Shown: positions 11,007 to 22,562 of the stretch, piece by piece
How positions within the stretch are numbered: the stretch's first letter is position 1
Layout of the letters: every line of letters begins with the position of its first letter
From: Leptidea sinapis
Lineage: Eukaryota > Arthropoda > Insecta > Lepidoptera > Pieridae
Assembly: GCF_905404315.1 (NCBI RefSeq)
Contig: NC_066272.1
Coordinates: forward strand, 4,898,001-4,962,000
Length of the DNA stretch: 64,000 nt
Reading direction: 5' to 3'
Made by a program: the position numbers and the translations under genes
Notes under the pieces: generated by a model
Databases searched by the model: none
What the model saw: only the letters and a program-made list of their open reading frames with translations
Told to the model about the DNA's origin: nothing

Positions 11007-11908
11007 AGGTCTGAAAAAATGGCGACGTAAAATTAGCGAAATTGAAAAAAAAACACCGAAATTCGTTGCTTTTTTGTTGCTAATTAGTTGCTAAAAATTA
11101 ATTTTTTTGCTCTAACCGATCGCAAAAAATCGGCAATAACGCTAACTTTACATTAAGATAGCGTGGGAATTATTTCTAATGAATTGTATATGATAGAGCT
11201 TTGGTCCACTATTATAGTGCTTCCACTCTTATTACAACGTAATACACAGTTTTCAAGAAAAACCAAAATAAAAGTCTACCCTCCCCCCTCACTAATTTGG
11301 TAATGGGGGGAAACGCCTACTATTTGGTTCTGGCACTCGCCGGCCGCTGCCGCGGCACGCTACGCTCGGCTCGTGCGTTGTTTTAACTGTTCTAACATAA
11401 CCTAACCTAACCAATTTTACTTTATTTCACTATAGTTTTTCCGCGGAAAAATCGTTAGTTAAGCAAGCGTGGCCGTTTTTTTTGTAAACCGATCTCCAAC
11501 TTCTATTGACTTCCGGTTTTTATTTTGTTGCTGACTCTTTCTGCTAAAGCAAGCTGCAGTATGAACAGCAACAAATTTTCATCATAGTTTTTCCACGGAA
11601 AAATCGTTAGTTAAGCTAGTGTGGCCGATTATTTTGTTTTGGGCATAATTAAAAAAAAAACAATTTTTTTTTCTTCTTAGCATCTTTCAGCAACAAATTA
11701 GCAACAAATTGACCCCTATTTGCTTGATTGATCAGTCTACATTCAGTGATTCCCACGCTATCTTAATGTAAAGTTAGCGTTATTGCCGATTTTTTGCGAT
11801 CGATTAGAGCAAAAAATTTATTTTTTTAGCAACAAAAAAGCAACAAATTTCGATTTTTTTTTTTCAATTTCGCTTAATTTACGTCTCCAGTTTTTTCGAC
11901 CTCAGGAT
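11007..11908. mobile_element. Foldback DNA element with ~165-bp inverted ends
   Basis: The left arm (11007-11172) and the right arm (11749-11908) are inverted copies. The left contains 'cggcaataacgctaacttta' and 'aagatagcgtgggaat', the right their complements 'attcccacgctatctt' and 'taaagttagcgttattgccg'. The interior holds a direct repeat, 'ccgcggaaaaatcgttagtt' at about 11440 and a close variant at about 11590, and a GC-rich patch near 11330-11385. There is no transposase ORF, so it is non-autonomous. Confidence 0.75.
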
Positions 11909-13545
11909 TAATGCAGACAAACCCCGAATAGGGAAGGGTTCCATAGAGCTCCCTATTACTGAATCATAATATTTGTATGTCGTTTTAAGTTGTTTCCTTT
12001 TTCTTTTAAAATTAATTAAGTATTAAACTTAAAATTCCGACGACCTTTTACGACGACACGGTAGAACTCCATTGAGTTTATGCAATAATTTTGTTATATA
12101 TAATATGTAATTTGTTAATACGAAATAAATAAATAAAAATAAATAAATAACTACAGCAAGAAAATTGCAGAAAAAAACAAACTTTTTTAGCCAGCAATGT
12201 AATGCAATATATAGTTCCTACGTAATACAGGTCAATGTCACTTGAACAACGTTTGTAATGCTGTCAGCTGTTACGGAGAAATACATTTCTGCTTTTTTTT
12301 ATAATTTAAGGGACTATAAATAAAGGTTATAAGATAGTTATGATTAAAAACAGGATTCCATTACTATTTATTTTTAAAAAATCCATACAATTTTTTTTTG
12401 TAATTTTCAGTGATAATATTTTCAGAATTATGGTTTTACATTACACTTTTAGGATGTTATATATACATATGAATATCTATTGATTTGATTTGATTGATTT
12501 GTACTGGATAAGAGTAGCAAGAGACGGAATAAAGTGGAAGTCCTTTCAAGAAGCCTTTGTCTAGAGATAAATTACTAGTTAAGTTAATTTAAGCTTTATT
12601 TATAAGAAAAAATAAGTTAGTAGTAATAATAAAATATTTTATTTTTATTTATTTTAAAATATATATGGCTCATTAGAGTAATAGTAACTAGAACAAAATT
12701 TTCCCTCTATTGAAATATAGTGCTATAAACTACACTAAAATAAAAAGCATATTATTATAATTTTAACATTGAAAATAGCTTTGTTACAAATTGAACACAG
12801 TCCTGTTGAAGTCTGTTTGACGGCACATAAAAATATTTCAAAAGACACAGTTTGTTTATTATCGTTAACAAGTAGTCATTATCGTTGTTGTTCAAACTAT
12901 TCAATACTCAAACAAAGGAAAACGCAAACGAAAAAAAAATAGTTTTTCATACATTTCCTTCCGATGATCCAAGTTAGTAACCTTGTGGATTTCAGTTCCA
13001 ATATTTGTACAAATTAGATGACACACTTTCATTCTAGTAGTCGCGATTATACGAAGGTTCTGTAGGTGTTGTATAAAAGTTGTTATTTTATTTTGTTTAT
13101 AAATATTTTGCGCAAACCCACAAATGTAGGTTAAGGCAACCTTACTCTTAAAAATGTACATTTGTCCGAATGTGATATTATTATTACGTAATTATTTTAT
13201 TATGGTTTACGCGTGACGTTTATAAAGAAATGGCGGACACGTATGTGTTTCACTCCGAAATAGAGCTTACATCCGTCCGGATTAATCCGGACATATCCGG
13301 ACTTTTCGACTCTAGTCCGGATTTCTCCAACTCTCTAACTTGATTTATTTTTAATAAGATGGAATATAGTTATTAAACTATATATTAACTAATATCAAAT
13401 CAGTAGTAAAGTATACGAAATCTAAACGAGATCAACTAAAAAATTCCGGACTTTTATCGACATGTCAGGACTTTTCAAGTTACTAAATGGTAACTGGTAA
13501 ATTAAAATAGTATATTAAAGAAGAAGTTTTTTTTTAAATTATGTA
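11909..13545. other. No gene; AT-rich with TCCGGA cluster
   Basis: The stretch to 13190 is AT-rich with no supported ORF. The 86-codon minus-strand ORF at 12901-13161 shows no domain. At 13270-13335 the hexamer TCCGGA or a variant recurs four times in about 60 bases, with a further 'attccggactttt' at 13442. A 'ttgatttgatttgattgatt' tract at 12480 looks like a LINE tail. Confidence 0.35.
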
Positions 13546-13549
13546 TTTA

Positions 13550-14118
13550 TTATTCAAACAAAACAAATCTTATAACTATATTTACAATATTACGGCTAAA
13601 TAAAATTAAAACTATCTTTACGTGGAAGCGTACCAAAAATACTGGCAGCATTACCGCGTTGGATAGCAAGGCTGATCCGTTGACCGAAATAGCTGCCAGC
13701 GCTTGGGTTTCCAGTAGCCTTATTGAGACGCGAAGATAGTATTTTGAACATTCTCCGCGCATCAGGGCCCCACGGGCCAAGTGCCTCGACACCAAACGGC
13801 ACAAAGATGTTTGACTCACTGAGACCAACATATTTGCGACGCTTGCTGTCTTCGGCAGTCGAAGCAGCAGCCCCAGCACCAACTGACGTAACTTGGACAT
13901 GAGAAGGAGCCAGAGTGTCGACGCAAGTAGCGTCGCACACCAGCGCCCTTCCCCGTGCCCAAGCCACCAACGTCATTCCATCAGGACGCTTGCCATCGCG
14001 GCGGGTAATACCATTTGGCTCTAAAACAGCTGGTATATTAAGAGCGGCAAATGCCCTGCGGATGACTTCATTAATGCTGGCGTGACGACTGATACGGCCT
14101 GCCGATTTTAGGCAGTTT
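13550..14118 (-). mobile_element. Retroelement family B, nuclease-like C-terminal part
   Basis: The minus strand reads, from about 14118: RH-SINEVIRRAFAALN, PAVLEPNGITRRDGKRPDGM, TLVAWARGRALVCDATCVDT, and then LGPWGPDARRMFKIL and RISLAIQRGNAASIFGTLPR. This arrangement occurs downstream of reverse transcriptases in several animals. The spaced E (LEPNG), PD (KRPDG) and D-x-T (CDATC) recall a PD-(D/E)xK nuclease core; that is inference. The frame breaks near 13900, and the 5' part is missing. Confidence 0.6.
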
Positions 14119-14119
14119 T

Positions 14120-14625
14120 AATTATATATTTATTATAGAAACACGCGTTTTAATAATTTTTAAAGTATCTCTATGTAGATACTCGTATTATATCTGAAAA
14201 GTGTTCTTTGTAACAAATACCATTCAAAAGCATATAGTTACTTTCTTAAAATACTTTGAAATTATAGATTTTTCCAGATATAGACTATAAAAAAAATGCT
14301 TCGTAATTATGGGTTTTCCAAAAACTATAAAAAAACTAACAGTGCAATCTGTTGACACTTTAATAAACCTACATGTATTGCTAATTTAAAATTTTAGACG
14401 CACCATCTAATATCGGTATGTAAAGTTAATTTGCACATTAAAATGTTTAAAATTTATACAACACACTCACTTATTTCTACTTCATTATAATATTAGATAC
14501 TTTAATTCAAAATAGGATGTGAATTCATTTATTGAATGTCAAAAACTACCACCCATTCCAAAGAGAATGCCTCAGACCTGAGAAGAGGGGTTGTTGATTA
14601 CAAAGTAATATTGTACAATTAAACT
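14120..14625. other. No gene recognised
   Basis: AT-rich spacer between two retroelement remnants. No ORF, repeat boundary or regulatory motif could be supported. Confidence 0.3.
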
Positions 14626-14627
14626 TA

Positions 14628-14840
14628 TTATTTAATAGCCTGAGGGCGGTTGCTCCATTCCCAATCTGTGGTATCATTAAGAAAGTCATTTATATCATAG
14701 TAACCTATACCACACATATGTCTTTTAACAATTCTTTTGAATATCGTAATACTTTTGTTTTGAACATTTTCTGGGATCTTGTTGTAAAAGCATATACATC
14801 GCCCCACAAAAGACTTACTAACTTGACTTAGCACTTGCAC
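14628..14840 (-). mobile_element. Jockey-like LINE family J, diverged fragment
   Basis: The minus-strand translation KSFVGRCICFYNKIPENVQN aligns with the KGKCIHFYNKVPATVKA segment of family J at 1775-1975 and 34679-34885. It is an older, diverged copy and is 5'-truncated. Confidence 0.6.
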
Positions 14841-14922
14841 TTAGACTTGGCACTGTAATACTAATAATTATTAGTTATTATTAATAATATTAATTATACA
14901 AAAGATTTAAGTTTTCTTAATT

Positions 14923-16722
14923 CAGCATACAGGGGATTTCGGGGGCGACAAATCGATTTATCTAGGTCAACTTAAAAAAATGTAGTCAAACATAATCTCG
15001 TGAAAGTATTAATTTGCAATGGATTTTTAGAATGATTTATATGACATTTTATTATTCAATATCCTTTGATTTTATTATTAAGAAACAAAAAAATAAATAA
15101 TTCGAAAGAAAGAAAGAAAAAATGTTTATTGACGTCATTACACATTCTGATAATATTTCTTAAAGTTATACTAATCTAACTATGATCTAATGACGTCAAT
15201 GGGCCCCCAACTCAGTATAGTTGTGGTTTCGAAAGAATCCACAACGCTGGTCTTCCGTGGAAACCCAGAGAGCGCTACTAACGCACAGTCCTGTCACACA
15301 AAGGTGTACAAACTATTAATTCTCTATGAGCACAAAGCACAAAAAAAAGTGAAACTCGGATCTAAAATTAAAACTAACAATAAATAAAAACAATTAAACT
15401 TGATTTAAACTTGTCATTGCCACACAAAAATTCATTGGATAATCTACTTTGTATAAACATATTTTTTATTATGACAAGTGACCAGCAATACCTTCCTTAA
15501 AAAGCTTTTTATACCGACTATAGGATGTACATCAAAAATTAATGAGTTAAAAGTAAGAAGAAATAAAGAATATTAAGAAATAAAGTGTGCAGTCCTTTTA
15601 CTTTGAATAAAACAAGCCCGATTTTATGTTCATTTATAAGTTATCCCACATGTAACACTAATAATTATTAATATTATTTATTGAATTAGGCGTTACTTTG
15701 CGGAAATCCATAATTATACAAATGATTTAAGTTTTCTTTAGTGTTAATTCCGCCAATATTTGTTTTTAAAAATAATTCGACACGTGTTTCGCCTCTGCAC
15801 GAGGCATCCTCAGGTCGTGTTGTCTTGTCGAGACTAAGTCTCGTGCCAGATTTTGGCGAATTATTTTTAAAAACAAATATTGGCGGAATTAACACTAAAG
15901 AAAACTTAAATCATTTGTATAATTATGGATTTCCGCAAAGTAACGCCTAATTCAATAAATAATATTAATAATTATTAGTGTTACATGTGGGATAACTTAT
16001 AAATGAACATAAAATCGGGCTTGTTTTATTTAAAGTAAAAGGACACACTTTATTTCTTAATATTTCTTTATTTCTTCTTACTTTTAACTTAAAATTTTAA
16101 TTTTTGATGTACATCCTATAGTCGGTATAAAAAGCTTTTTAAGGAAGGTAGGTATTGCTGGTCACTTGTCATAATAATAATATGTTTATATAAAGTAGCT
16201 TATCGAATGAATTTTTGTATGGCAATGGCAAGTTTAAATCAAGTTTAATTGTTTTTATTTGTTGTTAGTTTTAATTTTAGATCCGAGTTTCACTATTTTT
16301 TGTGCTTTGTTTTATAGCTGTGTGCTCATAGAGAATAGTTTGTACACCTTCGTGTGACAGGACTGTGCGTTAGTAGCGCTCTCTGGGTTTCCACGGAAGA
16401 CCAGCGTTGTGGATTCCTTCGAAACCACAACTATACTGAGTTAGGGGCCTTTATATTAGATCATAATTAGATTAGTATAACTTTAAGAAATATTATCAGA
16501 ATTTGTAATGACGTCAATAAACATTTTTTCTTTCTTTCTTTCGAATTATTAATTTTTTTGTTTCTTAATAATAAAATCAAAGGATATTGAATAATAAAAT
16601 GTCATATAAATCATTCTGAAAATCCATTGCAAATTAATACTTTCACGAGATTATGTTTGACTACATTTTTTTAAGTTGACCTAGCTAAATCGATTTGTCG
16701 CCCCCGAAATCCCCTGTATGCT
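14923..16722. repeat. 1.8-kb near-perfect palindrome
   Basis: The left arm 14923-15779 and the right arm 15857-16722 are inverted copies of about 860 bp around a 77-bp spacer. Paired landmarks: 'gggggcgacaaatcgattta' (14943) with 'taaatcgatttgtcgccccc' (16687), 'ccgtggaaacccagag' with 'ctctgggtttccacgg', and 'ccgccaatatttgtttttaa' with its complement across the centre. Identical peptides can be read on opposite strands, which only reflects the symmetry. A transcript in either direction would fold into a long hairpin. It is most easily read as a foldback element or a recent inverted duplication. Confidence 0.85.
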
Positions 16723-16960
16723 AAATAAACTAATAAATACGAAACGTCGGGTTAACTAAAATAAAAATGTAACTTTTATGCAAACATCTAATGTAAAACC
16801 GTTACAATTACACGCGTTTTAATCCTTCAAAAGTGTTTTATTTAAATGTGTAACACTCGCGTTCACCAAAGAAAATACTATTAAATACTTGTTGGAGCCG
16901 TTTCGAGATTCAGATTATATGTTTATATATAAGAATTGCTCGTTTAAATATATATGATTA
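16680..16960 (+). repeat. Repeat with CCGTTTCGAGATTCAGATTA
   Basis: Starts inside the right arm of the palindrome ('cgcccccgaaatcccctgta') and continues to 'ttggagccgtttcgagattc' and 'agattatatgtttatatata'. The same two blocks, closer together, form the repeat at 50035-50160. The palindrome arms may therefore have captured part of this element. Confidence 0.5.
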
Positions 16961-17329
16961 AAGAGGCTCTCCGTCACAGATTCAGATTTTTCTGAAGGCC
17001 AAAGATTTGTACAATAAATATTCAGACAATAATGTGTCATATGGTTTTAATTTGGGAAACAATTAAAATAAAACAATTACTTAGAGTTGCCTCAAGCTTA
17101 CAAATTAATGAAAACTATTTTTAAATTGGTTAAGTCATTCTTAATTAGGGGCAAAAAACGCAGGGATAAACTGATAAAAATTTTAACACTACACCATGTT
17201 TAAAAATATCCCAAAATGTTTTTATATGAATCCGAATTTGACACCATAAACACCTTTCGTTTAAAAATATTAAAATATCAATAATAAGTTGCATTTCAAA
17301 AGTTCTTAAAATAATCATTAATCAAAACT
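16960..17329. other. No feature seen
   Basis: AT-rich sequence without supported ORFs or clear repeats. Confidence 0.3.
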
Positions 17330-17635
17330 TCTAATATATAAAATTCTCGTATCATGGTTATAAACTTTGAACTCCTTCGAAACGGCTTGACCGATTCTCA
17401 TGAAATTTTGAGTTCATATTGGGTAGGTCTGAGAATCGGACAACATCTATTTTTCATCCCCCTAAATGTTAAAGGTTACACGAAATTATTCTTTTTATTT
17501 TTTTTTTTAAATTTGATTGATTATGAGTCAGCATTAAAAAATACATACAACTTCAAATTCACCCATCTACGATCAACAGTTACTTTTGTATCGCGATTTT
17601 AATATCGGCAATACAACGTTTGCTGGGTCAGCTAG
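17330..17635 (+). mobile_element. Non-autonomous Helitron, second subfamily
   Basis: Begins TCTAATATATAAAATTCTCG and ends in an imperfect hairpin, then GCTGGGTCAGCTAG followed by T. The interior carries 'cgaaacggcttgaccgattc', typical of lepidopteran Helitrons. The 82-codon ORF inside is a chance reading frame. Confidence 0.7.
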
Positions 17636-17639
17636 TATT

Positions 17640-18940
17640 TCTATAAAACCTTATCAAAATGATTAAAACTTTCGTGAGCCATTATAATTTTTATATACTA
17701 ACACATAAATAAATCTTAACTGTAAAAAATAATTAAGTGGAGAACTCAATCCTACGTGACCCGAATACTTATCTATTTGTTTATATTTTTCTTATTAAAT
17801 AAAACAAAAAATGTATTTCGGTGTAGAGTTAAAACCATAGTGTGTAGGCGTACCCCGAATAATAATTCAAAAATAACTGTTGTTGTAGAGAACGCTCAGC
17901 AAATCAATTATTCAAATTAAGAACTACCGCTATTCAATTACCGATAGAAATGTACCGTGTTCTTAATACTGAAGAATAATACCGTGATACGAATAAATAT
18001 TATATACACAAAAAAAAATTTGAAACTTATATCGAGATACTTTGAAAAGAAATTTAAAATCATCTTATTTATATACGATCTCACACTGGTAGTTACTGAA
18101 ACTAATAAAATATAAATATGTACTTAATAATTCATTGTTACTTAATATGAATACTTAAGTTTTTTCAACCAAAGTAAAGTCTTGATAAAACATAACTATC
18201 TAACAAAAGACACAAATTCCGTTGTGTTTGTTTAAATTTTGTTTCTGCACGACAAACTTTCTTTTAAATGGCCAATCACCGTAGGTGTCTAATCATTTGA
18301 TATATTGGTATACAAATGAAAGAACATAAAAATATTTCTTCTAAAATTAAATTAAAATAAATTTGAAATGACAAGATTGTAAATCTTCCTTAAATTACCA
18401 AAATATCCATCACTTAATCCGTAGACGTAATAAAAATTAATCTTAAGAAAAATAATTGAATCTGAAGTAACAATTGTTTCGTCTAGTAATATTCAAATAT
18501 TTTTTTAACTTACCCCATCAATCACAATAATAATAGACACATAATGTTTTTTAATTAAATTACGCGTAAAACTACCACTGAATTTTATTTGGCTTGTCGC
18601 AGAGTTTCGCGTGCGTTTGGTTCAGCTTGCTTGCTCGTAGTTACTACGAACCAGCATCCATTGAATATTACGTTAAGTCGGCTACCAAGTACCAACGGAT
18701 GTCCATTCTCATGTCCGATACAATGCAGTTTGTTTGATCGTTTCCTAAAACGGATAAGTGGAAAGTTGTTGATCCTTACATTAGAAAGTTGCCTCATAAA
18801 TACAATAGCGAATCGCTGAGTTTTTAAAGACAGTGTTTCTCTAATTCTAACAAATTTCGGTAAATTAATCAACAATTAGAATTCTAATAACAACTATTAA
18901 CACTGATATTTAGTTTATTTTACAAATATTATTTATGGTG
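17640..18940. other. No recognised gene; denser sequence at 18585-18875
   Basis: Mostly AT-rich. Bases 18585-18875 are less AT-rich and are open on both strands (96 codons minus, 76 plus), but neither translation has a recognisable domain or flanking splice signals that fix a frame. It could be an untranslated exon or an unknown repeat. Confidence 0.3.
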
Positions 18941-19235
18941 TATGTGGATGATTCAGCTTCTGTACTCAATAACTTTTGTATTCATTTACATTTACTTTTT
19001 TGACTTACACGTGTAAGACATTGACTATTTGACGTTTGAGTGTGTTTGTTGCATCATTTTACATTTTACATATTATATTGTAATTGAAATGATTGTGATC
19101 TTGATATAAAAGAGTTGCAATGAGTTTCTTGCTACTTTTTCTCATTAGCTCAACCCTTTACGAAGTAGCGGTAGATTCAATAAGATTTTTGTCTACGTGA
19201 ATAAACTGATTTTAATTTGATTTGATTTGAATTCT
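18940..19235 (+). mobile_element. LINE 3' tail, copy 1
   Basis: Starts 'tttatggtgtatgtggatga', contains 'gcaatgagtttcttgctact' and 'ctttacgaagtagcggtaga', and ends in 'ttgatttgatttga' repeats. An almost identical segment with the same start is at 23555-23895, and a partial one at 59640-59790. Such TTGATTT-ended tails belong to Jockey-type LINEs of Lepidoptera. Confidence 0.65.
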
Positions 19236-19239
19236 TTAA

Positions 19240-20130
19240 AAAAATGATTTACAAAGTTTCTACATAACAATAACTCGTCCGTAACTAATTATTTACCGAT
19301 TTATTATTTCAAATATTTGGTACATAAAAACAATTTTAGTGCAAAATTTTATTTTATTTTTTTCCATAACTCAGAAGGATTCACCTGCGTTTTTTTCATT
19401 TTTCATAATAATGTTATGTATGTACGAGTACTATGTACATAGTCACATTTGCGAATCTATCTATCTAGAGATTATGATAAAAATAATGTTAACATCAGGA
19501 ACTAACATAAACTTGTTATGCCAACTACTCGGTTAAGTCGATTTCACAAATGTTTTGTTGGGCGATGTCCAATGTTTCATGATCTCAGATAGTGTTCAAA
19601 ACAAATATGTTACGAATTTCATTGTTTAAAAACGTTTACATTGTTAAGGTTACTATAACATAAATGACTTTTTTAATAATACCACAGATTGAGAATGGAG
19701 CGACCGCCATCAGGCTATTTAAATAATATATGTTATTGTAACAAAATTTTATCAAAAAAGAAGCCCGCTTTCAACAATTTTTCTCGGGTCTAAGACCTAA
19801 ATTGTGGTGATGGTTTTTCTCTTTCATAAGATGATTTACAATTCTATTTTAAATAAAAATATTTGAATTTACATATGTAGATGTAAATAGAATTAGTTTT
19901 AAGACTTATCTATAAATACTTGAAATTATTTGACCTCATTAATTATTAATTTATGTGTTTATGAAAAAAAAATTCGTTATATATATATTCGTTTAGATAT
20001 AATACCTAATACATTGCGTTAACTGGCAAGCAATGTTGTTAAATTTTGAAATTACGTTAATAATTAATTAATTTATTATTTATTTAACATTAGTAAACAT
20101 CTTACGACACTATAAGCTTATATTACGAGC
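19240..20130. other. No gene recognised
   Basis: AT-rich DNA. An 'aaataaaaatatttgaattt' to 'cttaaaactaattctattta' type segment near 19850-19940 reappears inverted around 20460-20515, a loose inverted repeat bracketing the Helitron at 20132. Confidence 0.35.
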
Positions 20131-20131
20131 A

Positions 20132-20330
20132 CTAGCTGACCCGACAGACGTTGTTCTGTTCATAATAAAAAAAAAAACTCTTGCGGATGGAATTTCGGAA
20201 AATAGTAGCTGACCTATACTCGGTGAAAAGAATATTCCTACCAAATTTCAAGTCTTTAGCTCTAATGCTTCCAGAGATATCGGGATGAGTGACTATATAC
20301 GTGGAAATCTCTTATATATACCTAATGTAA
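20132..20330 (-). mobile_element. Non-autonomous Helitron, short copy
   Basis: On the minus strand the end is ACAGA-ACAACG-TCTGT hairpin, CGGGTCAG, CTAG, followed by T. The 5' boundary is not sharp. A related plus-strand copy without an intact hairpin is at 23080-23220. Confidence 0.6.
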
Positions 20331-20689
20331 TGCCAATAAAAAAGTTATGTATAACACTGCCTTTGCTTATTAACACTATTGTCAAAATGTTGTATGTATA
20401 TAAACTTTGAGCAGTATATATATATATGTGATTTTTTTTTTCATAAAATAATAATTAATGAGCTCAAACAATTTCAAGTATTTATAGATAAGTCTTAAAA
20501 CTAATTCTATTTACATTACTCATAGATACCATACTGAAAACTGATTTACTCGTAAAAAAGAAATACTTATCGACACTGTGAACTTAAGAACATCCTCCTG
20601 TTTTTGACTTTGGTTGAATAGAATAATAAAGCCAAACAATTTGTCATGTTTTTAAAGTGATAACCCTCACAACTGGCATTAATTACACA

Positions 20690-20995
20690 AATAAAATTTT
20701 AAAACAAAGATTTATGAACGATGCGGGACTCGAACCAGCCACCAACTGAGTCAACCATTAAAGTGACGTGTTGTTGATAAAATCTTGTATGCTTTGTTCA
20801 ACTCTCAGGCTCTAGCTTCATCTACAGGATTTACTTTACAGATGATAACGAGCTCAACCCCAATATTTGTATATTAGTAGACTATACGTCACTCGAACGG
20901 TTGGCTGAGTTGGTAAGAGCGCTCATACAGAACGTGAGAGGAGGCGGGTTCGAGGCCCGCATTGTTCATTAAATTCTGTTTTCAAATTTTATTTG
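20690..20995. repeat. tRNA-bearing palindromic element, copy 2
   Basis: The left half holds a decayed minus-strand tRNA-like core (20713-20765), the right half a better plus-strand core (20895-20970) with GGTTGGCTGAGTTGG and GGGTTCGAGGCCC boxes. Outer arms 'acacaaataaaattttaaaa' and 'ttttcaaattttatttgtgt' are inverted repeats. The two cores point in opposite directions, so the whole unit is a large palindrome with a loop near 20800-20880. Confidence 0.65.
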
Positions 20996-20999
20996 TGTA

Positions 21000-22015
21000 A
21001 TAATAAACCCGTTTGACTTGACATACTTAGTAACATCAAGGTAAAGAAGAAATCTGTAACACAAAATCTATGTCTCTATCTCATAGTTTAAATACAGAGA
21101 TAAAATTCCAACAATCTGTTTTGACTTACGGCACGCACTAATGAAAAAATCAAATACTATTTACAATCGGTACATTTAAACGTAGCACGTTGCATACAAA
21201 TATGATCATAAAATATTAACTTCAGATATGTTTAATTTTAAAAATTGCTTCGTAATGATTTCCTTAGGATAAGAGTGCCAGTACATACTATAACACTGAA
21301 ATTGCAGTCAGAAAGTCAGTCGTTCACACACCGGCTGTGTTATTACAAAAAAAGCCAAACATTGTAACAGAAAAAGATAAACTTAATTTTAGACGTCGCT
21401 ATTGTCAGGCCACTGACGTTGTAATAGTTAAGTCACTGTCTAACAAAACACGTGTCTAAGCCATGTTTAAATTATTTTTTTGTAATAGCACCGCAGGGGT
21501 CTGTGTGCCCTTCCAATATATAATACGCAATATTAATATTGAACTAGCTAATAACAAACAGTGTGTGCTGATAACACGACACATGTGATAACATCATCAA
21601 GGAAATGTTATGATAGAAAATAAATCTATTTATTATTTTCTATAAATAACTCCAATTAATTTTCACTCCACAGACATTTCAATATACTAGCGTATATACA
21701 AACAAACCGCGCGAAAGAGAAGAACATAATAATATCTAAAGAAGATACAGAACGACAGCGAAGGAAAGCGAGTCTAATGTTCTAATGTAACCGATTGAGA
21801 AGCAGGAGCACAAGCCAAGAGTGGCTTCTTAGTATTTTGAGTACTAATCCTCTAGCTAAGGCACACAATGACAAACCCAAATTTGAAGAAGAAATACTAT
21901 TGGGCTCTCGTCAACTTTTTTTAGGTTTCCGTACCCTAACCTAATATAATTTATGCGTGTAGGTCTGTAACAGACCAGGTTTATTACCTACTCTAGTGTG
22001 CGTCACAAGCTACCT
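21000..22015. other. No gene recognised
   Basis: No ORF, repeat boundary or RNA gene could be supported. It includes short 'gtcactgtctaacaaaacac'-type unique sequence. Confidence 0.3.
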
Positions 22016-22019
22016 TTTA

Positions 22020-22562
22020 CACTAGCGATTTGTGTGACATCAGTCGTCACGCCAGCATCCGCAGGGCATTTGCCGCTCTTAATGTACCAGCTGTTTTAGA
22101 GCCAAATAGTTATTACCCGCCGAGATGGCAAGCGTCCTGATGGAATGACGCTGGTGGCTTGGGCACGAGGAAGGACGCTAGTGTGGGACGCGACTTGCGT
22201 CGACACTCTGGCTCCTTCTCATGTCCAAGTTATGTCAGTTGGAGCTGGAACTGCTTCTTCGACTGTCGAAGAAAGCAAGCGTCGCAAATATATCAGTGTC
22301 ACGGAGTCATACATCTTTGTGCCATTTGGTGTCGAGACACTTGGTCCGTGGGGCCCAGAGGCGAAGAATGTTCAAAATATTATTTTCGTGCCTCAATAAG
22401 GCTACTGGAAACCCAAGCGCTACCAGGTATTCCGGTCAATGGATCAGCCTAGCTATCCAACGTGGTAATGCTGCCAATATTCTTGGTACGCTTCCACGTA
22501 ATGATAGTTTTAATTTTATGTAGTCATAGTATTGTAAATATAGTTATAAGATTTGTTTTGTT
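22020..22562 (+). mobile_element. Retroelement family B, nuclease-like C-terminal part
   Basis: Plus-strand counterpart of 13550-14118. The frame TLVAWARGRTLVWDATCVDT...LGPWGPEA is followed in other frames by ISLAIQRGNAANILGTLPR, so at least two frameshifts are present. Here the WDAT motif keeps the usual Trp. Both copies end with the same 'gttataagatttgttttgtt' 3' tail. Confidence 0.6.

Noticed and set aside
11396..11416. Telomere-like CCTAA repeats (ataacctaacctaacc)
   Set aside because: Only two to three units, inside a foldback element; an insect telomere would be hundreds of TTAGG units.
12901..13161. 86-codon minus-strand ORF as a gene
   Set aside because: No domain, no splice or polyadenylation context, AT-biased codons.
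15686..15950. Two identical 69-residue proteins on opposite strands
   Set aside because: They result from the palindrome: the same sequence read from each arm. No family and no start context.
18585..18875. 96-codon minus and 76-codon plus ORFs as genes
   Set aside because: Overlapping open frames on both strands with no recognised domain; neither can be preferred.
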